Shown here one piece after another: positions 54,078 through 64,000 of a stretch of 64,000 bases of DNA. Under the pieces are notes generated by a model, which did no database searches, had not been told where the DNA came from, and saw only the letters and a list, made by a program, of their open reading frames with translations. Source of the stretch: Haemaphysalis longicornis (taxonomy: Eukaryota; Arthropoda; Arachnida; Ixodida; Ixodidae); assembly GCA_013339765.2 (NCBI GenBank), contig CM023448.1:192491909-192555908 (forward strand). Reading direction: 5' to 3'. Numbering within the stretch: position 1 is the first letter of the stretch; every line of letters starts with the position of its first letter. The translations under genes were made by a program, and so were the position numbers.

Positions 54078-55134
54078 CTTCCGGAGCCGCAAGTTCGCCT
54101 CCGAAGGGTTGAGAACTCTAGGCATTCAAACTTGACCAATGAAACATTTATTGCTTTATTCGTTGCAGTATGCAAGGTTTGCTGTATGAATACTACAATT
54201 GCTAAGTTATTTGTTTGAAAGAAAATATGAAACTCTTGTCTTACGCCTTTCCTTGCGTGAATACAGAGGGATACAACTGCAGCCATCTGAAGAAGGGGTC
54301 ATTCGCAACACGTCTAGAATTTTCTTAACGTAGTACGACCTTAGAGGAAAATTAAGTTGTTTGGACTATTAAGGAGTGTGCACGTAACTCATGAAAACAA
54401 CATAAAAAATAAACTGAAACTGAAAGTACTTCTTTGATCTCTTCTAGGATCAGCCCTGTGAAAGATCATCAGAAAAGTTGATCGAGTAGAAAATTTCTTT
54501 GCAAGAAAAATGGGCAAATCTTGGACATACTTTTTGTGTGAAGTAAATTATATTGCATGCTGCTGTGTGTTTTGTGGAGTACGGAACCGCTACGTAAAGG
54601 CATTCGCACCGGTTTTATATAAAAAAAAACTGGTCAAGGATCTGTTGTAAAAATAGTTGATTTAGTCAGAGCATGAAAGTGTTGTCTTAGAAGAAATTGC
54701 CTAAAAGCGGCACTTTCATCTTTGTGAAATCCAACCCACTAATGTATGCGCTTCCGCCCCCCCCCCTCCCCCATCCTTCCTTGTTTATTACAGGTAAGCC
54801 GCCCCACAGAAGATATCAGGACCTGGACAATACGTCTATTCCAGCTCTGCAAAGAAATGAATATTTGTTGTATTCGACAGTAAAAGAGGCACAGCAATTA
54901 AAGGAACGACCATTTGTGAGCACTGTTGAATAAATTAATTTTGGTGTAAACTGACGCTGATAATTAAGCCAGGCTACACTGAAGACTGGACGGCTGGTGG
55001 TTGCGCCCGCCGCCCGGGCTCCCTTTGATGTGGGTGCAGTGGACCTAAAATGGTGGGTTTGTGCTGCTGTACAGCGCGATTGAGTCATCTGCTTGCGCTG
55101 CATGCAGTGGTCGTCCACCGGCCTCAGTACAGTT
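54078..55134. other. Interior of the 5.6-kb element, right part
   Basis: No gene is supported. There is a C-rich tract near 54756-54772. A frame at 54816-55118 (minus) has no domain. Confidence 0.45.
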
Positions 55135-55463
55135 AACGTACTGTGGCTGAACTACAATGACCGTAGCACGGCCGAATTTCTGGCAGCTTTAGTCCGGCTG
55201 GAGTCCGACGACCGCATCTCGGCTGTCCTCCGGTGGCCGTACTTCGGCCGCATACGGGTGGCTTTGGGATGGCCGGAGCCCTACGGCTGGAATCTGGCCG
55301 TATGAACGTAAGCCGGTCGACTGGCCGTTGGACAGTGATGGGAGTACGGCCGTATACGGCCAAAAGGCTCACATTTGGACACGGGCCGAACATGGTTGCC
55401 GGAGAAAGGCCGGGCAGAAAATCACCGGCCAAAGTACACAGGCTTGAGTAAGGCCGAACAGTC
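55135..55463 (-). repeat. Right subterminal CGGCC-rich array
   Basis: Read inward (minus strand), CGGCC or GGCCG occurs every ~20-30 bases, e.g. TTTGGCCGTATACGGCCG near 55345-55365. The composition and spacing resemble the left array, in opposite orientation, although the units align poorly. Confidence 0.6.
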
Positions 55464-55477
55464 CTGTGCTGCCTGGG

Positions 55478-55757
55478 AGGGCTGTTTCGCAGCCATTGTC
55501 CAGCCCCAGCACTTTTAGTGTCTTTACTGTTGGGATAGGCTTCCCGTCTACGTTGAATTGTCATAGGAGTAGGTGGTACGTATGTTTTTCGCGGTGTTCT
55601 TTTTAGGATTTGGAGTAACCCTAATTTTTCCACGGAGAAATTCAGCACGGCCGTTGCTGCTGTTTGTAGGGCTTCCTTCTTTCCTCCGTCTGACCCTGCG
55701 GTTGTCCATATGGTTATATCATCGGCGAACAAAATCAGTTTGTTCAAAACTTAAACA
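55478..55757 (-). pseudogene. LINE, 5' piece (split by the 5.6-kb insertion)
   Basis: The minus strand begins at NKLILFADDITIWTTAGSDG, which keeps the catalytic ADD of the reverse transcriptase. It continues FSVEKLGL and, after a frameshift, PIPTVKTLKVLGLDNG, where the 5.6-kb element enters. Sequence upstream of FADD is absent: this LINE copy is 5'-truncated here, as is typical of LINE insertion. Confidence 0.88.
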
Positions 55758-56026
55758 CGAAAGCAAAACACAGACACAATAGTAGACAAAAAATGAAAAA
55801 GCTCATGCAGCGCAAACTGATCCATGCATCGTTTAGCTGCTTGAGATGCCTACAAAACAGAAGCATTCCGGTAGATGAAAACAAGATCTTTTCTTCGGTA
55901 ATTCGCTGGTCTGCCAAGACCACAATATGTAGTTCAACACCATTATTGCAGAATGGTCCAGCCTGGAAGACTTGTTCTCTCTGCTGCATCCACTTGTCCA
56001 TGGAAAACACCGTTAGGTTGCGGCGC
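55744..56026 (-). CDS. Candidate exon, function unknown
   Basis: A very good acceptor (TTTTTTTGCTTATTACAG) at 56027 is followed by an open frame. It starts RNLTVFSMDKWMQQREQVFQ and continues AGPFCNNGVELHIVVLADQR and ITEEKILFSSTGMLLF. It can end at a GTAGGC donor (55854) or run on to a stop at 55744, where it turns hydrophobic and meets LINE sequence. The first 58 codons look like a folded domain. I recognise no family, and no partner exon was found. Confidence 0.35.
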
Positions 56027-56109
56027 CTGTAATAAGCAAAAAAATCGCTCACTACAATGGTAAATGCGCGCTGCTTACTAAATACAGCACCTAGCACCAT
56101 CCTTAACGC

Positions 56110-56745
56110 ATGCACGTGCGAGAATATTCAACCTAAACTTTTAGCTTGTTAACACTGGCTCTCAAACATGAAACGTACTGCACTTACTGCTATTTATTTT
56201 TCAATACTGTGCTTTACGATAGAACTTACTTGGCTCGTTTTTGACAAAAGTCTGGAATTTCCCCGAAAATGTGCTTCGCACTATGCATGTCGCACAGGGT
56301 AATAGGAAAAAAATTAGTGTCCTTCCACTCTGTGAAGACGCATGACCTGCAAAGCTGGACACAGTCCACGAAGTGCACGAAACAAAATACGTTCATCGTA
56401 ATTTACGATGGAGCATATTTCCTAGCCAATTAGCTGAATGCACCTCTGACGGATCCAATCTTTGTTTTTGCAGATAAATATGGAACTGCCTGTGTCCCTC
56501 CCGCGTCGTAAACGCTTTAACTGTTTGTGTCGGGCCGGGTTCAGACTGTTGCCGCAACTGTCGTAATAACTTTAAAGAATGACGTCATTTCACGTCTCAG
56601 CCAACCGAACTGCGTGACATGGCCTTTTTGTACGTCCATAGACCACGATACGGGTTTTGCGTCGGTAATCTGAACATAGCCTAACACACAAACCCAATCC
56701 GCTCTACCACTAAGGACTCCGGACAGGTCTAATTGGGCCGTTTAA
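56110..56745. other. Spacer with a weak tRNA-like patch
   Basis: At 56650-56725 the minus strand has TTAGTGGTAGAGCGG and GTTCAGATTACC, in box A and box B order. The rest of a tRNA fold is lacking. Otherwise nothing is recognised. Confidence 0.35.
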
Positions 56746-56754
56746 CGTCCACGT

Positions 56755-57690
56755 TTAAATCTCGCACCAGCACAACGGACATGCCATTTATCAGTACGGG
56801 CATGAAACCTATAGCTGCGCGTGAACGCCTCCCCTCCTCCCTCCCACTGTTCTCCACTACAAACCTGCGCACGCGTTATCCGGCAACCGGTCATGTGCGC
56901 GTGCTTAGAAGTGACAGACGCCGTCGAAAATATCCCATGATATCCCCTGAAAGCCCTCTGAAGAAGTGTTATTGCCTCACGCCGGCGTTCCAAGCAGGAA
57001 ATTTGCTGTTCATCCGGGAGGTATTCGCCGCTACTCCACGAGCTGAACTTGAGGCGGTAACGGCGGTGCCAACAGCTTTCCGTTGTTTTGCACCCATTCG
57101 CGCTTGTGTTCGGGCCAACGCTTCGATCCTTGTTCTTCTTGCTCGAGAAGAACTGCATGCATCCGTCCCATAACGATTTAAATCCTGGAAGCCCTTGAGC
57201 TCTATTCTCGCGTACAAACATGTGGCTGTCCATTTTTCTCCCCCTCGTATGCATCTTACTGTGTGTGTTAGATGTCTGTGTAACACATCAACCCACACCC
57301 GAACCACTCGATTGAGGAGGACAGCCGAACACCGCATTGAACCATGTAATTTCGACACTAGCACAACCGGCACTTCATCGGTAGCGGCATGAAGCGTAGC
57401 TGTGCGTGCATGCCCCCATTTTTCTACCCGCAAACCATGCACGCATAAACCGGCAACCGGTAATGGCGCATATATATAGTTAGGCGTGAAAGACACCGGC
57501 GAAAATGTCGCTCGGAAGCCCTTCCAAGCTGAAAAAGAAATGTGGGCTTGAGCCGGCGTTCCAACTGGGGAAGTTTCTCTTCTACCGGGAGGGATTCGCA
57601 CAGCTACTTGGCGAAGTGAATTTGAGTGGAAACGGCGACGGCGGGTTTCGGTCGTTTTACGGGGCAGCCCTTTGGCAGCCGTTCCCTGGG
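56755..57690. repeat. Diverged direct duplication, ~570-590 bp apart
   Basis: Blocks at 56755-57100 recur at 57345-57690. Examples are GCACAACGGACATGCCATTT with GCACAACCGGCACTTCATC, the ATCCGGCAACCGGTCATG pair, CGCCGGCGTTCCAAGCAGG with AGCCGGCGTTCCAACTGGG, and TCCGGGAGGTATTCGC with ACCGGGAGGGATTCGC. The minus strand is open across the region for 276 codons (56969-57799) without a known domain. This openness could reflect GC-rich composition or a duplicated coding unit. Confidence 0.7.
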
Positions 57691-57729
57691 CTTCGCGGGA
57701 GCGGCGTTTGTGTCCGCGTAACCGAGTGA

Positions 57730-58195
57730 GCGAACGCAGCAGCGACGAAAGAAAGAAAACGGAGGAGCATCTAGCGAAGGGTGAAGTGGAGTACGACACG
57801 TGCGGCTACGGCGTCATCTCTCTCACTGTCTTTCCCTCACGCATGTTTCAGGTGTCGTCACCAAGGAGTGCCCTCCCCGACACTTTCCCCAGACGCTGTT
57901 CCATTCTCCGCTAATCGGAACCACGTGACGTTTCCGCGGGAGGTTCAAACACGATATGCAACAACATGCTCGCTGCTCCCTTGTGCGGGGCTAATCCGAA
58001 CCACGTGACATTCGCGCGGAAGGTTCAAACACGATTTGCAACATGTTGGCCGGCGGCGGTGACGCACTGCGAGGTAGCAGCAGAGTAGCGCACGCCGCCG
58101 TACGTTCGCTGATCACGCGAACACTTCCTGAGACTCAGCAGAAATGCGCCGTGAGTCCCATAGGTCGGCAAACTCACTCATGAGTGCACTCACAC
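57730..58195. other. Spacer with repeated AACCACGTGAC motif
   Basis: GGAACCACGTGACGTTTCCG (57917) and GAACCACGTGACATTCGCG (57998) start ~80-bp imperfect direct repeats that both continue to GTTCAAACACGAT.TGCAAC. CACGTG is an E-box core, but no gene follows. Confidence 0.55.
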
Positions 58196-58735
58196 ACACC
58201 CCACTCACCACTCACGAGTGAGTGGTGAGTGAGCCTCCCGTCGTTTTGGCCTGGTGAGTGCGAGTGCGAGTGAGTACGAGCGCCACTCACGGTGAGCCCG
58301 TCCACTCGCGAGTGCGAGTTCCACTCGCGGCGAGCCCGTCAGCACTCGCGAGTGCGAGCGCCACTCGCGGCGAGTGGAACTCGCCACTCGTGAGTGCGAG
58401 TTCCACTCGCGGCGAGCCCCGCTCAGCACTCGCGAGCCCGAAAGCCACTCGCGGAGAACCACACTCGCCACTCGCGAGTGCGAGTTGCACTCGCGGTGAG
58501 CCCCACTCACCACTCGCGAGTAAGAGTTCCACTCGCGGCGAGCCCCGCTCACCACTCGCGAGTGCGAGTTCCACTCGCGGTGAGCTCACCACTCGGGGAG
58601 TCGACCACTCGGGGAGTGCGGGCTTCCACTCGCGGTGAGCCACTCGCTTCACCTCGCGGACCGCGTGGTCATCCCACTCGCGTGCGATTCCACTCCGGGG
58701 AGCCACCACTCATGAGTGGCGAGTGAACGCGCGCT
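58196..58735. repeat. Palindromic CACTCGCGAGTG minisatellite
   Basis: Units of CACTCGCGAGTGCGAGTTCC followed by ACTCGCGGCGAGCCCCG repeat with variation. Each contains the self-complementary core CACTCGCGAGTG. Both strands are therefore open in several frames, which explains the repetitive Ser/Arg/Ala translations. Confidence 0.93.
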
Positions 58736-59520
58736 TCTTGCGCGATGTGCGGGGCTCACCGCGGTGAGCATCACTCGCTGTTGGCATTCGTCGCAGGAAC
58801 CGCTGCTGTGGTAATTGCTGCTGGCGATATCCACTCGTACGCACAGCCACTAGTTAATGGAACGACTGCCTTTAGCTTCGGGAATATGTGGCTACTCCCC
58901 TTTATAATTAAGGCACCGTGGAACCAACTCTCCAGTGGCCTGTTGATTGAAGAATACGATTTGGATGGACGTCTAACGCCATAATGCGCTGATACCCTCA
59001 CTGTCATGACTCATTGAGGGGCTGTTGCGCGCACTCTCGCCGAATGATGTTTCTGGCTCGCAGCGTTTTGTGTTGGAATTATGTCGGTAACGTCGCAATA
59101 AAGCGATTGCACTTCCCTACCGCTGAGCGCTGCGATGGAGGCATTAGGAAGCACCGTGGTCTAGTGCCGTAGTACTTGGTGTACATAATTGGCCGGCTTG
59201 CTGCAGCTGGCAAATGGCCGGCTGTTCTGAAGCGCAAATTGTGAGTGCCCCTAATCGTTTGAAAAGGTATCGCAGATTTTCACAGATTCACGTATCAGGA
59301 TGGCGAAACGGTTCGAATGGGCGAGTTGCGTGTTGTGGAAGCAGTAGCTCATTTTCGAGGCCTTGGCGTATTAAACGTATCAGTATTTGTCACTACTTGT
59401 TACGGCGGCGCTCTGTTATGATACTCGCTTTCACGCGGACTCCGTCGTCGTTCGCGTGCCGATGGCGTACTGTGACCCCTGAGTGGTGTGACGAATAGTA
59501 AGCGTTCTCGGCAGTCGGAC
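58736..59520. other. Spacer between GAGTG repeats
   Basis: Small frames only (58745-58984, 59214-59498), with no domain recognised. Confidence 0.45.
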
Positions 59521-59524
59521 AGCG

Positions 59525-59748
59525 TAATTTGTGAGTGGGTGAGTGAGTGAATGAGTGCGTGCGTGTGCGTGTTCACGTAAGTGCGTCTGCATGCGTGTGC
59601 GCATGCGTGCGAGTTTGTATGTGTGCGTGCGCGTGTTCAAGTGCGTTGGTGTGTGTGTGTGCGTGCATGTACGTTTGTGTGCGTGTATGCGTTCGTGTGT
59701 GGCGCGCGTGTTCGTGCTTGTGCGTGCGTGCGTGCGCGTGTGTGGTCC
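59525..59748. repeat. GTGCGT/GTGAGT-rich simple sequence
   Basis: A purine-pyrimidine alternating tract of GTGCGTGC and related units starts with GTGAGTGAGTGAATGAG. Cys/Val/Arg-rich frames across it are artefacts. Confidence 0.9.
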
Positions 59749-60579
59749 GATGACTTGTTCTCCCTGTTATTTCGTATAAACTTTCGACGTGAACTTGTCT
59801 CGGTGCCCGGTGCGGGCGCATGGCGGTGTAGTTTAGGATCAAGCTGCGGTTTTGCTCTGCGGCAGGCTGGCGCCGTTTAGTGAGGGGGACGAGGAGGGAG
59901 GCGGGCGCCAGGCAACTCGTCTCCATGAGGACGCCCGCGCTAAAGTCAGGCGGCGCCGATTTGGCGCGACCACGCGGCGCCGCCTCTCTCCCTCGCCTTG
60001 CCTCTGCCAAGCGCTCAAGGCCAAGCGCTCCAGTCACCTTCCCCCACCTTGCTTGCCGTTTTCAATCTTGTCGTGGCGGTGTTTTGCTGGACACTCTCGC
60101 TATGCGCCCTTTTCACCTGGGATAACTCTTGAAATAAACCGTTTGGAGGGTTGTCCAGAGCAAATTGACTGCGCAATTTTAGTGGCGCGGATAGCGCGCT
60201 TCGAGATAGGAATATTTGCGCGCGCTAGCCAGTATTTTGACAGATGGCAACAGCTTTTCTAAGCTTTTCTTCCGAACTGGACTATTTCTTTTGTTTGCCA
60301 CCGCTGTGAAAATTTTCAGTGTTTTATTTCTTTTGTAGAATCTGAGCGAAATAGCATAGACAATAATAAAAAGTTATGAATGGGTTCAGGTACATTGGCG
60401 AGAATTTGTTCATTTCGTGAAAGAATCCAGCGACGATTACCGCTTTGAAAGTGACATATCAAGATATGTGCTTATAATAACCGAATACATACTTAGGAAA
60501 AAGGGAGACCCCATTCCTGAGAAAGGTAAATTTTAGCTCAAATCAGTAAGTATTTCATGCCCGAAAATATTTGTACGTG
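59749..60579. other. GC-rich spacer
   Basis: Overlapping frames on both strands at 59839-60262 are GC-driven. No domain is recognised. Confidence 0.4.
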
Positions 60580-61210
60580 TGTGTGAGTGGAGGCAGCGAG
60601 TGGTGATTGCGAGTGAGTGAGTGGCCATTGCAAGTGGTGAGTGAGAGTGCGAGGGAGTTAGTGCGAGTGGTGAGCGTGAGTGCGAGCGAGTGTGAGTGGT
60701 GGGGATGAGTGGTGAGCGTGAGTGCGAGTTGTGACGACGAGTGGTGAGCGTGAGCGCGAGTGAGTGCGAGTGGTGAGGATGAGTGGCGAGCGTGAGCGGG
60801 AGTGAGTGCGAGTGGTGAGGGCGGAGTGGTGAGCGTGAGTGCGAATGGTGACGACGAGTGGTGAGCGTGAAGGGGAGTGAGTGCGAGTAGTGAGGCCCGA
60901 GGGGCGAGCGTGAGTGCGCGTGAGTGCGAGTGGTGGGGCGGAGGGGTGAGCATGAGTGAGTGTGAGTGGTGCGGACGAGTGGAGAGCGTGAGCGGGAGTG
61001 AGTGTGAGTGATGAGGGTGGAGGGGTGAGCGTGAGCGCGAGTGAGTGCGAGTTGTGAGAGCGGAGTGGTGAGCGTGAACGCGAGTGAGTGCGAGTGGTGG
61101 GGGCGAGTGGCCAGCATGAGCGTAAGTGAGTGAGTAGTAAAGGCGGAGTGGCGAACGTGAGTGCGTGTGGTGAGGGCGGAGTGGCGAGTGGGAGTGAGTG
61201 CGTTAGGAGA
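60580..61210. repeat. GAGTGAGTGCGAGTGGTGAGG minisatellite
   Basis: Units of about 30-70 bases built from GTGAGCGTGAG, TGAGTGCGAG and TGGTGAGGGCGGAG repeat for 0.6 kb with substitutions and length changes. The His/Ser/Leu/Thr-rich minus-strand frames (60533-61117) come from the periodicity. Confidence 0.93.
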
Positions 61211-61221
61211 AATATATTTTT

Positions 61222-61605
61222 TTGAGTGAGAGAGAGAACAACATCTTTATTGGCCGGCTAAATTAGTCGCAGATACCAGCCTCATGTAGTGGAGGCAGCA
61301 TACTATGACTGCTGGCGTTGGAGGGCCTCCCATCGCGAACTGGACGGCTCCCGGTAGAAGTCTAAGTCTTCCTTTGCCCACCGCACGCGGCAAGGATGGG
61401 GTGGGAAGCACGTTCCTGTTGGGGTCCGGATTGTTCCACCCAGCACATGTCCATAGACATGTGCGCCATAGTCGCGGCGACTGTGTGAGTGAGTGGCATC
61501 CAGTTTTGCCGAGCTATGGCCTTGACCGAGAAGACTGCAGCTCGCGCTGCGCACAAATTTCATTGTAGAGAGTGTAGTAATCGTCAGTGCATTTTTTACG
61601 CGCAT
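61222..61605 (-). pseudogene. LINE 3' end fragment
   Basis: On the minus strand a short C-terminal coding remnant (near LPTPSLPRAVGKGRLRL) is followed by a 3' UTR, AATAAAGATG and a TCTC tail (61222-61238 on plus). This is the same arrangement as the LINE at 48681. It is 5'-truncated to a few hundred bases. Confidence 0.5.
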
Positions 61606-63252
61606 CCGTGCTTCTGTTTATTTTTCGCAATCTGATAACCGCATACCACCGTTAGCTTCCGACTCCGCAACTTGCCAAAGGGGCATCGTGGAGGCGAGAG
61701 GGAAAATAGTTGTGAAAGAGGTGCCAGCGGTGGTGAGGAGGTGCCCTGGAGCGGTGCCTAGTAAATCGTGACACCGGAAGGAAACTGGGGGGTTAGACAT
61801 GCTTTGCAGTAAAAAGCTTAGGAGATAAAGCAACAGGCCCACGGTAGCGTGAAATTTTGCTGTGCCTGCCGTAGCCACACAAACAATCGAAACAGACAGA
61901 AATGTCGCGCAGTCAACATTTCATTAACGCAAGTTCTGTTTTCTATGAACGCGGGATCACAGACTACAAGGCAACACACTACACAATGGATTGGAAATGC
62001 ACGAACTTTCACATGATTTTTCGCAAGACATTTTTGCCAGCCTAGAGCTAGATGAGGTGCCCTGTGACCTTTTCATGCGTTGCATTTTTGAGGGGTAACC
62101 AACTAAAGCGACCATTCCGAGTGATGCTAGAAACCTAACTGATTGGGTATTAAACTGGTTACGATGTTGCTGTCGCTGTCGCTGACTTCTGCCACGTCAA
62201 ACGCGCCAGAAGCGAGCGGAACCGACGGAGAAGCCCAGCGGCCGTGTAATTACTTTGTCACTCAGCAATATCTCTACGTAGGTAACGGAAATAATGAAGC
62301 AAAAGTTTCACTTATAGCTAACGGTTGATGACGCCAGCTTAATACATCCGTAACTCGTATACTGTAAACGAGTCTTGCTTCGACGCACGCTGGGCGTCGT
62401 GAACCTGCAGTGGAAGCACGTGCCACTTGTTAGGCAAAACAAAAAGCTGGAAAGAGGATGGCTAGAACTGGCGTTCCACAAATGGAAGCACATGTATGTG
62501 ACCGCTTAATTCTTCGCAGGAACCTACAAAAATAAGCAGCACTCTAGAGCCGCAACCGTTAAAAACGACAGCTGAAGTTTAGGCGGAGCAAGCACGAGCT
62601 TTCGCGTACTGCGCACTGAAAAATGAAATGGTGACTCACATTTTCAGCTGCCAGTCGCAGGAGGCAAACGGTATTATTCCACCAGGCAGATAGCTCAATA
62701 CCTAACAAAGGGCGGGATTCTGTGTCTTTTTTTTGCACCGGAACAACAACGGTAGTTGCCCCGTTTATTCTAAAAAAATAAAAACGATTTGCCTAATGGA
62801 AAATGGCGGCGATTTGGACGTGCGAGCCCGAAAACCGGGTTTTCTGATCGTCTGTAGCTCTTCTAGGTGCATTTCTGACGTCTGCTGCACCAGTTTGGCT
62901 CCGTACGTGAATCCCAGACATGCGTTCACTCTGCAGGTGTTCCGTCGTTCCAAATCAACCTTGCGCGTGGCTGCACGTCCAAATTGCGACCATTTTCCCA
63001 TAGGCGAATAATCGTTTTTTTAAATTTTCAGAATAAACAGGTAAGTACCGTCGTTGATTCCCGTGTGTCAAACAACACAGCATAAAATACGACCTTTGTG
63101 TGAAGTTTAGCGCAACAGAGCGGCGGATCGCTCAGGAAAGTCTTTTTAAAGTGTTCCAGTTATCGCCGCAACACCCTGTACATCAAACACAGTCATCAAC
63201 ACCGATACACACCTCACAGACACCTACTGGAGTACTACAGATGACCTAACCA
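61606..63252. other. Gene-free stretch
   Basis: Frames are short. The one near 62143-62328 would need the internal ATG at 62164 and has only a weakly hydrophobic start. No domain is recognised. Confidence 0.45.
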
Positions 63253-63468
63253 GGGGCGGTATTCTCGAGTTTTGTCCCTTTTGCGTCCCTTTCAAAAGTA
63301 TCCCTTTTGGCAAGCCCTGATTGGCTAAAAGCAAACAACCGGAAGTGACGTAACGGAAGCGCGGCAAACCTACTGCCAACGCTCACTGCTTAATAACCGG
63401 AAGTACGTCACGAGGAAGGGGCGCAAAAGGGACGTTTTCAAAAGGGACAGTTACGAGAATACCGCCCC
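63253..63468. mobile_element. 216-bp MITE with GGGGCGGTATTCTCG ends
   Basis: The left end GGGGCGGTATTCTCG matches the inverse of the right end exactly for 15 bases. The inner parts (TTTTGTCCCTTTTGCGTCCC and the inverse of AAAGGGACGTTTTCAAAAGG) are also inverted, so arms reach nearly 48 bases. No target duplication is evident. The interior contains CCGGAAGT repeats. Confidence 0.82.
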
Positions 63469-64000
63469 AGGATAGGTCTTTAAGCGAATGTTAGTATGCT
63501 GTTTAGTCTGACTGCAGCGGACTGCGGAACGCCTTGCTTACCGCCAGTCCTCCAAGATGGCTGCCACCATACTGCGCAGGACCGCTGCCTGCTCTCACTT
63601 TGTTTCGGACTGTATTTGTACCTGGCTTGTTTTTGGTAAAGTTGGTAGTAATCGTTTTTTTTTTAATAGGGTACGTTCGATAAACAGGGTCATGTAAGAC
63701 AATGTCGCTTACAGCCATCGGCCAGTGTCGTGTGAGACAACCCCACAGCTATATAACAAGCATCGTGCACGCAGTACCAACAGCAGCAGTACTGCACTGG
63801 TGCTTCTATGTTTACGTGTACTTTTCGTAACTTCTATTATTTACACCACCATTCTTACTGCTATAAAATGAATATGCATTACCCATTCTGCAAGCTTATA
63901 GGGACCGGGTGGCCATTTTATGGCACCATGCACCGTCGCTTCAGTGAACAGCGCCGTTCCTGTCAAACTGGTCATCAATGGAATACAGGTGGCGGTCAGC
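63469..64000. other. Gene-free end of window
   Basis: Nothing is recognised. The T run near 63655-63664 and the frame at 63503-63718 (minus) carry no domain. Confidence 0.45.

Larger units (their letters stand above)
49895..55477. mobile_element. 5.6-kb insertion element with inverted ends and repeat-rich termini
   Basis: The left end at 49895 starts CCCAGGCGGCACAG and the right end at 55477 reads inward CCCAGGCAGCACAG; both are flanked by AG. The flanking LINE halves are collinear: minus-strand codons ...GAA ACA GCC CT and CTA AAC CAT join in frame if one CT is removed, so the target duplication is 2 bp. Both ends continue inward with degenerate CGGCC-rich repeat arrays. No transposase could be assigned to it: the recognisable coding pieces inside belong to nested elements. 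It could be a non-autonomous foldback-like element or an unrecognised family. Confidence 0.78.

Noticed and set aside
58196..58735. CRISPR array
   Set aside because: Repeats are contiguous and degenerate without unique spacers, in a eukaryotic context.
60533..61117. His/Ser/Leu/Thr repeat protein on the minus strand
   Set aside because: By-product of the GAGTG minisatellite; units vary in length and break other frames.
62143..62328. Possible secreted peptide with hydrophobic start
   Set aside because: The frame begins at TTG; from the first ATG (62164) the hydrophobic part is very short and there is no family or splice evidence.

Overview
The window looks like a repeat-rich arthropod nuclear contig, most likely a metastriate tick. 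The grounds are spliced animal genes (a TRIM45-type gene and a cullin-1-type gene), several tRNA-derived SINEs, RNase H-encoding LINEs, a Ty3/Gypsy remnant, many short inverted-repeat DNA transposons and long microsatellites. There are no bacterial operons, CRISPR arrays, rRNA genes or convincing functional tRNA genes. The species guess rests on remembered repeat sequences and is an inference.

Host genes. (1) A TRIM45-like gene on the minus strand runs right to left from about 18.9 kb to 12.5 kb. Four exons were found by splice sites and codon phase: RING, two B-boxes and coiled coil in 17541-18888, then a filamin-type repeat split over 15038-15167, 13133-13253 and 12451-12684. Its introns are full of repeats, and one RING zinc ligand is glycine. 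(2) A complete, intronless 774-codon cullin-1-like gene lies at 43608-45932 on the minus strand, with a polyadenylation signal at 43528. (3) Weaker single-exon candidates are at 21145-21399 (-), 40343-40414 (+) and 55744-56026 (-).

Mobile DNA, left to right: a dead mariner transposase (1.84-2.65 kb); an 850-bp element with long inverted ends (3.33-4.18 kb); a Helitron-like zinc-finger fragment (8.0-8.3 kb); three copies of a 0.75-0.95 kb family (6.3, 13.9 and 29.5 kb); a pogo-like TA-flanked element (15.46-16.12 kb); SINEs at 11.4, 12.1, 47.6 and 48.4 kb and tRNA-like relatives at 22.9, 24.8 and 25.5 kb; LINE pieces at 25.8, 27.9 and 33.6 kb with a Gypsy element (29033-33024, 4-bp target duplication) inserted into one of them; a LINE RNase H gene (41.4-42.7 kb); and a hAT-like element interrupted by a SINE (47.1-48.4 kb).

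The most striking structure is a 5583-bp block at 49895-55477. It has inverted 14-bp ends and end-regions made of degenerate CGGCC-rich repeats. It splits one LINE reading frame into two collinear halves (55480-55757 and 48681-49892, both minus strand). Removing the block and one copy of a 2-bp duplication brings the LINE frame back together, so this is one clean insertion. It carries nested passengers: a second transposon with a 6-bp duplication (50645-52109) and a Jockey/CR1-like LINE fragment (52915-54077). I could not identify a transposase for the outer element.

The right end (56.7-61.2 kb) holds a diverged 0.35-kb duplication and two related GAGTG-based minisatellites. Long stretches, notably 34.7-39.8 kb and 61.6-63.2 kb, contain nothing I can support as a gene.
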